Source: Paenibacillus sp. 481 (lineage in GTDB: Bacteria; Bacillota; Bacilli; Paenibacillales; Paenibacillaceae). From it: a stretch of DNA of 64,000 nucleotides. The stretch is taken from positions 4,915,501-4,979,500 of the forward strand of contig NZ_CP075175.1 of the NCBI RefSeq assembly GCF_021223605.1, read 5' to 3'. The notes under the pieces were generated by a model. It did no database searches, had not been told where the DNA came from, and saw only the letters and a list, made by a program, of their open reading frames with translations. Both the position numbers and the translations under genes were made by a program. This document shows positions 27,273 through 34,900 of this stretch, piece by piece. Numbering within the stretch: the stretch's first letter is position 1; every line of letters starts with the position of its first letter.

Positions 27273-27974
27273 ATGGTAAACAACGTAGATGAACAGTTTT
27301 TGCGAATGATTCGTGAGCAGGATCAGCAGGAAAAGGAACAGCGATTGGAAGAAATGCTGTCCATTCCTCAAGTGGTGGCAGCTGTTCAAGCAGGTCAACT
27401 AACTCTTTTAGATGAAGTGATTGATTTTACAGCATTAGAAGTCATCCCTGGTCAATTAAGCATTCGTGTACCTTCGACTTTTGAAGAGATGCCAGAGTCG
27501 TTTGTAGCGATTAAATATCCTGCTGAGCAACGACCTTCAATGATTTATACAGATGATACGTTGTCGATCAATGTGAACGTAAATCCGACTGAACATAAGA
27601 TGTTTAACGATGAAATGCAATTGTTTCACACAGAGATGCTCAACATGCTAAAACGGATGCAGCCGAATGCGACTTGGCTAACGGATGGCGTATTTCCAAT
27701 CGGAGAGTCGCACATAGAGGCTTCTGAAAGAGAGGCAAAAGAGCAGCAACAACACAATGAAGCTGAGAGCAAGCAAGTCGGATATTACGAATTTGTGACT
27801 CCTGCCATGGATGGAAACATTTATAACCTCACTTTTTTTATGGAATGGGAAGAGAAGGGGTTATTTTTTAGTGTCAATTGTATGGAAAAGCACATGAAAC
27901 GTTGGCGTCCGATTGCGCACGGAATTATGGCATCACTACGTATGCTCAACCATGAGGATGGAGAGGTGAGGTAG
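27273..27974 (+). CDS. DcrB/Eag-like protein, candidate Rhs chaperone
   Basis: This 233-residue protein has no signal peptide. After a charged helical N terminus (about 1-45) comes a domain with the strand pattern of the DcrB/DUF1795 fold: LSIRVPSTFEEM, then VAIKYPAEQRPSMIYTDD and SINVNVNPTEHK, a helix, and YNLTFFMEWEEKGLFFSVNC near the end. The Eag chaperones of type VI secretion, which hold the transmembrane parts of Rhs/PAAR effectors, have this fold. The start at 27273 follows AGAGGTGGAG. It lies three bases ahead of the VgrG-like gene, and the big Rhs downstream carries a hydrophobic segment that would need a chaperone. Fold assignment is from pattern, not from a search. Confidence 0.6.
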   Translation: MVNNVDEQFLRMIREQDQQEKEQRLEEMLSIPQVVAAVQAGQLTLLDEVIDFTALEVIPGQLSIRVPSTFEEMPESFVAIKYPAEQRPSMIYTDDTLSINVNVNPTEHKMFNDEMQLFHTEMLNMLKRMQPNATWLTDGVFPIGESHIEASEREAKEQQQHNEAESKQVGYYEFVTPAMDGNIYNLTFFMEWEEKGLFFSVNCMEKHMKRWRPIAHGIMASLRMLNHEDGEVR

Positions 27975-27977
27975 ACG

Positions 27978-29480
27978 ATGGAACAAGTAACGATTATGCA
28001 TATTCAGATTACACCGTTCGAGCTAGAGCGGCTGCACAGCCTATCCATCACGAAGCGAATGAATGAACATGTTAGGCTAACCTTCTCAGGCATTGTGCCG
28101 GAGAGTCGCAAAGACAGTTACGTGCATATGGCGCATGCCCAGACGTCGATTTGTGTCATGGAAACGAATGCAGACGGGGAGCAAGTGACGTTGTTCCACG
28201 GAATGGTGTTGGACGTACAAGTCCAAATGGTCAACGGTGTATATGCGATTACAGCAGAAGCGGTATCTCATACGTATAAATGGGATACGCAGCCTAAGGA
28301 GCGGTCATTCCAGCAGATCGGCTTAGCCTATCAAGATTTGATGAAACAAATCGTAGGCGGGTACCCAAGCTCGGATTTGATTGACTACGCTTCAAATGGC
28401 GCAACGCTCCCGCATGTCATTTTACAGTATCAAGAAACAGACTGGCAGCTGCTCAAGCGCTTGGCGTCCCATTTTCATACGGGAATCGTCCCTGCCGCGA
28501 TCGATGAGCGGTTGCTTTGTTATGTCGGAGTACCGCAGCTCGGTAGCAAAGGCAAGCTTGTTGCTCATAATTATCGCGTTCATAAACGAATGGACTTGTA
28601 CCAGCAGGCGGTACGGAGCCGCATTCCGAATGTGGCTGAGCATGATTTTGTGTGTTATGAAGTGGAATCGCCGCAAGTGCTTGATGTCGGGCATGAGGTG
28701 GAATTCAACGGGCGGACACTCGTTGTAAGTGAAGTCCACATCTTTATAGAAAAGGCGTTGTTAAAACGGCGCTACACGCTTGCATCGAAATCAGGGTTAG
28801 CTAAATCGAAACAATACAACAAGATTATTGTTGGTGCTTCGATTCAGGGTAAAGTCATTGGGGTCAGCAAGGATCAGATTAAAGCCCATTTAGAAATGGA
28901 CCCCGAACAAGACGCGGGAACAGCTTGTTGGTTCCCATTTTCAACGATCTACGCGTCGGCTGATAATGCGGGCTGGTATTTCATGCCGGAGCAGGGCGAT
29001 GATGTGCGCATTTATTTCCCGACGCATAAGGAAAAGGATGCGTTTGCGACGAGTTCCGTGCCGAAGGCTGCGGGTGGTGGCGCAGCAAGTGGTAGTTCTG
29101 GCGGTGGAGCTGGGAGCAGTAGTGGGAGTGGCGGTTCAGGTGGATCGGGAGGTTCCGGGGGATCTGGCGGTGGAGGCAGTGATCCGATGCAGGACCCCGA
29201 AATTAAGACGCTCAAAACGAAGAACGGGAAAATGATCGTGCTCGCACCGGATCAAATTACGATTTCCGGAAATGGCGTGTCGATCGTGCTTAGTGATGCC
29301 GATGGCATTATGATATCGAGCAGCAAGGACATTAAGGTCAAAGCGACGGAAAATGTGATGATTCAATCGAAAAATATTGTGATCACCGCAAGTGAAAAAA
29401 TCGAGATGACGTGCAAAGGCAGCTCGCTGCTTATCGAGGAAGATGTGAGCTTGAAAGGAAAGCAAGTTCGGAACAACTAG
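27978..29480 (+). CDS. VgrG-like spike protein
   Basis: This 500-residue protein resembles VgrG/phage spike (gp27-gp5) proteins. Residues 1-285 match the gp27-like late-control part (RSFQQIGLAYQDLMKQIV, LQYQETDWQLLKRLASHF), 285-365 the OB-fold hub (GASIQGKVIGV, CWFPFSTIYA, GDDVRIYFPTHKEKDA). Then comes a Gly/Ser-only linker of about 40 residues and a C-terminal repetitive beta stretch (KNGKMIVLAP, ISSSKDIKVKATENVMI, IVITASEKIEM) like a spike helix. Such proteins trimerise at the tip of contractile injection machines. The Gly/Ser linker between hub and spike is unusual. It is paralogous to the first 480 residues of the fusion protein at 31979. No tube or sheath gene is near. Confidence 0.82.
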   Translation: MEQVTIMHIQITPFELERLHSLSITKRMNEHVRLTFSGIVPESRKDSYVHMAHAQTSICVMETNADGEQVTLFHGMVLDVQVQMVNGVYAITAEAVSHTYKWDTQPKERSFQQIGLAYQDLMKQIVGGYPSSDLIDYASNGATLPHVILQYQETDWQLLKRLASHFHTGIVPAAIDERLLCYVGVPQLGSKGKLVAHNYRVHKRMDLYQQAVRSRIPNVAEHDFVCYEVESPQVLDVGHEVEFNGRTLVVSEVHIFIEKALLKRRYTLASKSGLAKSKQYNKIIVGASIQGKVIGVSKDQIKAHLEMDPEQDAGTACWFPFSTIYASADNAGWYFMPEQGDDVRIYFPTHKEKDAFATSSVPKAAGGGAASGSSGGGAGSSSGSGGSGGSGGSGGSGGGGSDPMQDPEIKTLKTKNGKMIVLAPDQITISGNGVSIVLSDADGIMISSSKDIKVKATENVMIQSKNIVITASEKIEMTCKGSSLLIEEDVSLKGKQVRNN

Positions 29481-29519
29481 TGAGAAGCTACGGTGAGTGG
29501 TCTGGAGGGGAGACGGCTT

Positions 29520-30683
29520 ATGCAAGAGTCAGAATTATCAGAGCTGAAAGAAGTTCCAGCTGCTCCAGAAGGCGAGGACAATGAGCGGGAGCTGCATATG
29601 GCATCACTTCGAGCTGCGTTGTTGCAGCAAGTGGATGCTTATTGGCGCAGTCGGATGATGAGCCATACGGAGGAATTGGTTGGCGCGTTTCGCATCTTCT
29701 GTAAGCGCGTCATGGAACAGCAAGCGCTTGGTCACAAAGCGCCGATTGCGTATATTCATGTTTCATTCTTGCGTTCATGGCTGCTGCAAGAGAAATTCAT
29801 GTATAGCATCGAAGCTTATGATGATAGATGGTACTTAGATGCTGCGGAATGTATGCATATGTATGAAATGCCATGGCTGTATCCGTTCGTACAATCCTTT
29901 AAACAAGAGCTGACACAGACGCCGTTGCTTAGAACGTTATCGGAAACAGAACGGGATAGCATTGTGATTCAGCACGTAGCGATCATTCATCAGTATGTAC
30001 AGGAATGGATACGTGTCGCTGTGCCACAGCTTATTGCACTGCCAGAGTTTCAGGCGGTGAAGCGAGCAGATGTGCTGCGTATTCGCACAGGAGAGTACAA
30101 AGATTATAGTGAGCAGGTGTGGATGGAAGATCGTCTTGAAAAAGATGTGGCTGCATGTAAAAGCTGGCTAGAACAGAAGCTGCCTGCTGCCTATATGTGC
30201 AGTGATTTGCGCGGATTAGATTTGAGTGAGGGCCAGTATGAAGGGATTGACTTGCGGTACAGCCATTGTGTCGGGAGTCGTTTAAGTGGTTCGAATTTGC
30301 GTGGAAGCGTATGCATCGGTACGGACTTTAGCCACGGCAGGCTGGGTGGTGTGAATTTTAGTCAAAGTTTGCTGTACGATGCGAATTTTAGTGGTTCGGA
30401 TCTAAGTGGGGCACAGTTCAATGAAGCTATTGGCGGGGAGCCTTTTTTTCACGAGGGTATGGTACTCGGTTTTCAACGGGTTGATTTTACAGGTGCGAAT
30501 TTACAAGGTGCAAGCTTGCTGTACGCTGATTTCCAAGGAGCTGACTTCCGGGGGGCAAATCTGACTGGTGCGAAGCTGATGAAGCAGGATGCGCACAAGT
30601 GGACGCTAAGTGAGGAGCAACAACGCAGGGTGATTTGGATGGAAGAGGGTGGGAATGGAATTCCTGTGGAAATCGAACGGTAA
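29520..30683 (+). CDS. Pentapeptide-repeat protein
   Basis: This 387-residue protein has an alpha-helical N-terminal half (1-210) that I do not recognise and a C-terminal right-handed beta-helix of pentapeptide repeats (about 215-365; for example CSDLRGLDLSEGQ, ANFSGSDLSGAQF, ADFQGADFRGANLTGAKL). The start follows TGGAGGGG. It is the third gene of the operon with the DcrB-like and VgrG-like proteins, 39 bp after VgrG, and a terminator follows directly. Pentapeptide-repeat domains occur in type VI-associated proteins and in gyrase-protecting proteins; here the context suggests an adaptor or effector of the spike, which is inference. Confidence 0.8.
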   Translation: MQESELSELKEVPAAPEGEDNERELHMASLRAALLQQVDAYWRSRMMSHTEELVGAFRIFCKRVMEQQALGHKAPIAYIHVSFLRSWLLQEKFMYSIEAYDDRWYLDAAECMHMYEMPWLYPFVQSFKQELTQTPLLRTLSETERDSIVIQHVAIIHQYVQEWIRVAVPQLIALPEFQAVKRADVLRIRTGEYKDYSEQVWMEDRLEKDVAACKSWLEQKLPAAYMCSDLRGLDLSEGQYEGIDLRYSHCVGSRLSGSNLRGSVCIGTDFSHGRLGGVNFSQSLLYDANFSGSDLSGAQFNEAIGGEPFFHEGMVLGFQRVDFTGANLQGASLLYADFQGADFRGANLTGAKLMKQDAHKWTLSEEQQRRVIWMEEGGNGIPVEIER

Positions 30684-30684
30684 G

Positions 30685-30708
30685 AGGACCTTTGGAAAAG
30701 GTCCTTTT
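30685..30708 (+). terminator. Terminator after the pentapeptide gene
   Basis: AGGACCTTT (30685-30693) pairs exactly with AAAGGTCCT (30697-30705) around a three-base loop and runs into TTTTG. It separates the VgrG operon from the downstream PAAR-Rhs operon. Confidence 0.8.
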
Positions 30709-30736
30709 GTGAAACAAAGATGATCGTAAAGAATGC

Positions 30737-30930
30737 GAAAAGTATGAAGAGCGCTGAGGGTATGAAGAGTGAAATGTGTAGAGTGCTGGGAGTATGAAGC
30801 GTGAAGTGTGCAGAGTGCTAAGAGTATGAAGTGTGAAGTGTGCAGAGTGCTAAGAGTATGAAGTGCGGGAAGTGTGAAATGTGCAGAGTGAAGAGTGCTA
30901 AGAGTATGAGTGTGGGAAGTGTGAGGTATG
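30737..30930. repeat. Tandem array of a 32-bp unit
   Basis: Three consecutive 32-bp copies start at 30758, 30790 and 30822; the last two differ at one base (GAGTATGAAG[C/T]GTGAAGTGTG then CAGAGTGCTAA). A 48-bp variant follows at 30854-30901, with partial units at both ends. The array is purine-biased on the plus strand and non-coding, and lies between the terminator and the next ribosome site. No unique spacers separate the units. Confidence 0.85.
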
Positions 30931-30968
30931 AAGCAAAGCTGCGTGAAAGCCTCAAAGGAGGGATAAGC

Positions 30969-31448
30969 GTGTCGTATTTTATATTGCAGCAGGACAAGCG
31001 AACGTTAGATGCCCTTATTTTGCAGGAGTCAAGTGATACAAACTTGCAGGAGCAATTCAATTTGTATGTCAGGGAAGATCAGGAGCCTGTCTATCTCGAC
31101 TGGATTGACAAGCCTTATCGACTCGTGTCGGATCGGTTAAAGAAGTTGTTAGAACTGCATGATGCCGAACTGCAATGGAAATCAGTCGTCTTGACAGCGA
31201 GGCAGGCGAAGCGGCAAGAGTTGTACTGGTATGTGGTGCCGCCAGAGCGAGATGTGCTATCTGAAAAAAGTCAGCGTGATCCGATGGGTAAGTGGAGTCA
31301 TATCGTCCTTCGTGCTGGCAAGCTTCGGCGTGAGCGGTTGTTCTGCGCAGGGGAGCAATGCATCGTCCATTTGGATGTAGCTGAGAGCTGTTTGCGGCGG
31401 TCTTTCACGGGAATGCATTTCATTCCGGTAGACGTTGACACCGACTAG
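30969..31448 (+). CDS. Unrecognised protein in the Rhs operon
   Basis: This 159-residue soluble protein is read from GTG 30969, seven bases after AAAGGAGGG; an upstream ATG frame runs through the tandem repeats and is rejected. Notable segments are WIDKPYRLVSDRLKKLLELHD and a Trp/Tyr-rich QELYWYVVPPERD. No signal peptide or membrane segment is present. The layout vaguely recalls DUF1629-type immunity proteins, but I cannot confirm it. It precedes the PAAR-like gene by 110 bp and may be an adaptor or an immunity protein. Confidence 0.6.
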   Translation: MSYFILQQDKRTLDALILQESSDTNLQEQFNLYVREDQEPVYLDWIDKPYRLVSDRLKKLLELHDAELQWKSVVLTARQAKRQELYWYVVPPERDVLSEKSQRDPMGKWSHIVLRAGKLRRERLFCAGEQCIVHLDVAESCLRRSFTGMHFIPVDVDTD

Positions 31449-31557
31449 ATCGGCTCATAACTATCCATTGGGGATTTCTCGTGGAAGAGCTAGGACTATT
31501 TCTAATTAAATGCTGACAATTCAAATGACTGTGTCTTCAACTTGGGAGGGAATCGAT

Positions 31558-31902
31558 ATGAGTGGAGCACCGGAATTTAGCTATGTGGTGCGTGGGGCGA
31601 TGCTGCGCTGCGCATGTGGAAGTCATCCGAATATGTTGAATTTGCCAACATGTCACGGCATGTATGTAAAAGAGCAGCCGCTGATGAATGTTGGGGACAG
31701 CAAAGCGGGTGAAAACATTTTAACGTTTGGCGTATGTGATGCGCGTGGTGAGCCTTGTGAGCCAGAAGTACATATGGAGTGGGTGAACGGAAAGCCAGAT
31801 CTGCTCGTTGACGGCAAGCCTGCTCTGTTGAGCTGTTCTTATGTAACGTGTGTGCATCATGCAAACGGCATTATTTATGTCGAAGACGACGGACAGAAGT
31901 AA
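31558..31902 (+). CDS. DUF4280 PAAR-like protein
   Basis: This 114-residue protein matches the DUF4280 family, a PAAR-like fold that caps spike proteins of injection systems. Typical features are YVVRGAMLRCACGSHPNMLN at the N terminus, the CHGMYVKEQPLMNVGD segment, and late LSCSYVTCVHHANG with conserved Cys and His residues. The start at 31558 follows GGGAGGGAATCGAT; a longer frame from 31510 has no good ribosome site. The gene lies directly before the VgrG-Rhs fusion, the place a PAAR tip protein is expected. Confidence 0.85.
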   Translation: MSGAPEFSYVVRGAMLRCACGSHPNMLNLPTCHGMYVKEQPLMNVGDSKAGENILTFGVCDARGEPCEPEVHMEWVNGKPDLLVDGKPALLSCSYVTCVHHANGIIYVEDDGQK

Positions 31903-31978
31903 GGTCTTGATTGTGAGACTTATGAGTGAAGGCGAGTGAATGAAGTCTGATGAGTAAGTCTGGTGAGGAGGGACTTCG

Positions 31979-34900
31979 ATGTCGAATGATAGGAAAAGGA
32001 CGATTAGCGGTCTAACGCTGCAAGATTTGTTCTTGAAGTGGCCGTATGGCCGTTTACGTATAGAGCGTATCAAGATTGCCCGCCATCCGGGTGAGCATGC
32101 AAAGCTATTTATTCGTGGTATCTTGACGGAAAAAGACGGTAGGAATGTTATCCATCGGGCAAGCCATAAGGACGAAATCGGGCTCTGGATACATGGCAGC
32201 AATGGCGACGCCGACTATCCTTTATTTTTAGGGCAAATGCATCAGCTTGAGCTGCATGAGGTGCAAGGGAATGACATAGTGGAAATGACGGTCATTTCGC
32301 ACACGTATCAGATGGATAGCGAGCAAAAGTGTCGATCATTCCAGCAAATTAGCATGTCGTACCATGAAGTCATTGACGAGGTGCTGGGAGCTTATCCCAA
32401 GCAATTGTATCGAGCAGATGCGTTTGATGTTTCGGTATCACTTGGCAGGCTACTGTTGCAATATGAGGAGACGGATTGGGAGTTTTTGCAACGTGTCGCC
32501 TCACATGCGGGTGCGATGCTTACACCGGATGTGTCGCAGCATAAGCTGTGTGTGTGGATAGGTGCACCGTCTGGCCATCGTCGAATCAAGCTGCCGGAAG
32601 GAAAGGCGTATCAGATCGGGCGCAAGCTGGAGTCTTTTTTAACGGGAATTCAGACACCGCGTGAAAGTTGGGATGAGCAAGCCTTTACGCGCTGTGTCGT
32701 TTCGCTTGATCAACTGTTGGATTTAGGCGATCAAGTGGAGATTCAAGGGCAGTCGTATACGGTTATGGGGCTGCAAGGTGAATTGGTGAGAGGGCTGTTC
32801 GAGTTTGAATATTTATGCGCCATTCCTGAGGGGGTTCGGCAAAATCAGAAGTTTAATCCGTATTTAGTCGGATTGGCTGTTGAAGGTAAAGTAATTGGTG
32901 TCATGCCAAATCGAGCAAAGGTGCATCTGGATATCGATGCCGAGCAGGATGTTGGCGAAGCGGTGTGGTTCCCGTACTCAGCACCGTTTAGTCACTTGCT
33001 GCACACGATGCCGCAGGTCGGATCGCGTATTAAGTTGTTTTTTCCGAGTCATGAGGAAGACGATGCGATGCTGATCAATTCGGTGCGCACGCCGATGTCG
33101 AGTAGTGGGGAAGCCGCGCAAAAAGCGGATAAGAAGATGGCGGATTCGACGGTGAAGTCGTTTACGACCAGTTATGGTAAGGATTTCACGTTAGGCACGC
33201 AGGATATTTCGTTTACGGCTGCGGAAGGGACACTTTATTTGTCCATTAATGATGATACTGGAATTGAAATGCACAGTGATAAAGATATTGTGTGGATGAA
33301 TCAGGAGTTGCTAGAGTTTAGTGAGTTGAAGAAGTTCCAGGTTGAGGCTGAACAGGAGATCATCGTGATCGGCAAGGGCGGCAGCATTATTTTAAATGAC
33401 AATACGGATGCGGTCGGCAAGCAAATTATAGCTGAAGGTAGTGAGCGGCAGTCGTTTCCACAGATGTCGAATCCGGAAGCGGAGCAAGCGAAGATTGATA
33501 AGGAAAATGAGGGCTTCTGGGATAAAATCCAAACGGGCCTTGATATACTCGGGATGATCCCTGTTGTTGGCGCGGTGTTTGACGTTGTGAACGCAGGTAT
33601 TAGTGTGGCGCGTGGTGATTTGGTAGGCGCGGGAATGTCGTTGATTAGTATGGTGCCTGGTGTGGGCGACGCGTTTGGTGCTGCGAAGCTGGCTGGAAAG
33701 GCCGCGAATAAAATTGGTAAGGCGGTCATGAAGCAGGGCGGCGACAAAGTGATCCAATTGGGTAAAAGCCAAATGGACAAGGTGTTGACCGCTGCCAAGA
33801 AGGCGGACGGCCCTGCTGTTGACATCCAGAAGCAGGTTGCAGAGAAGCTGGGCAAGATGCAGGAGCAGATGGCGGCGAAGACGCAGGCGTTGCTTACGGC
33901 AGCTGCTAAGAATAAAGGTGTGCAGCGCTCAATGAAAGCTCTTAACCATCGTGTCTTGAAGAAGACGAAAGGGACAAAAGGGCTGAGCGATAAGTTCTGT
34001 AAGTGGGGATTCGAGCCGGTTGACCTTATTACAGGGCGTATGATGAGTGAGGCGACTGATTTTGAGTTTCCAGGCCCGCTGCCTCTGGCGTGGAGTCGCA
34101 GATGGATTAGCGATAGTGGACATCGCGGATGGCTGGGGCATGGCGTGCATCACAGCTTTGATATGCGTCTTGTGGTGATGGAGGACGGCATCGGGGTGCT
34201 GCTTGGTGACGGGCGTTCGGTTGCGTTCGAGCTGCTGCACCGTGGGAAGGTGGAGACGTTTAACCGCGCGGAGCGGTTGACGCTGCGTCGTATGGCGGGG
34301 AGTTATTCGTTGTACGATCAGGAGAGTCGGTTGACGTATCATTTTGAGGCTGTGTCGGGGTCAGAGAAGGAGCGTGCGGAAGCGGACAATAAAGCTGACT
34401 TGGCAAGAAGCCAATCGGCAGTTGGCGCTCAACACAAGGGTTCTATTCAAGAGAAAAATCAGGTTCAGCCACAATTCCAATCTCTGGCGAATGAAGATGA
34501 GCTGCCTACAGTACATGTAGCTGATAAATGGTATCTTCTTGTACGTATAGAGACGGAACTTGAGCATCGAATCGAACTGAGCTATGATCGCAGTGGATTT
34601 TTGCAGCAGGTTACGGACAGTGTGGGTCGTGTATTTGAAGTAAGCACAGATCAGGCTGGACGGATCACGGTAGTTACATTTGTATATCGTATGAATCCTA
34701 GTAATGCGTTAAGCGAGCAGCGTGAGGTACTGGTTTCGTATGCTTACAATGAGGCTGGCGATTTGAGCGCGGTGACGGATGCGCTTGGGCAGACATCGAC
34801 TATGGAGTATGACCGTCATCTTATGACGAAGAAGACGGATCGGAACGGCTACAGCTTCCATTGGCGGTATGATGGTCCAACTACGGGTGCGCGTTGTGTG

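Noticed and set aside
29012-29525. Minus-strand Pro-rich frames opposite the VgrG gene
   Set aside because: They are the complement of the Gly/Ser linker codons.
30758-30901. CRISPR-like array
   Set aside because: Units follow one another directly with no unique spacers, and no cas gene is present. It is a plain tandem repeat.
30840-30968. N-terminal extension of the gene at 30969
   Set aside because: The extension is translated tandem repeat; AAAGGAGGG placed before GTG 30969 marks the real start.
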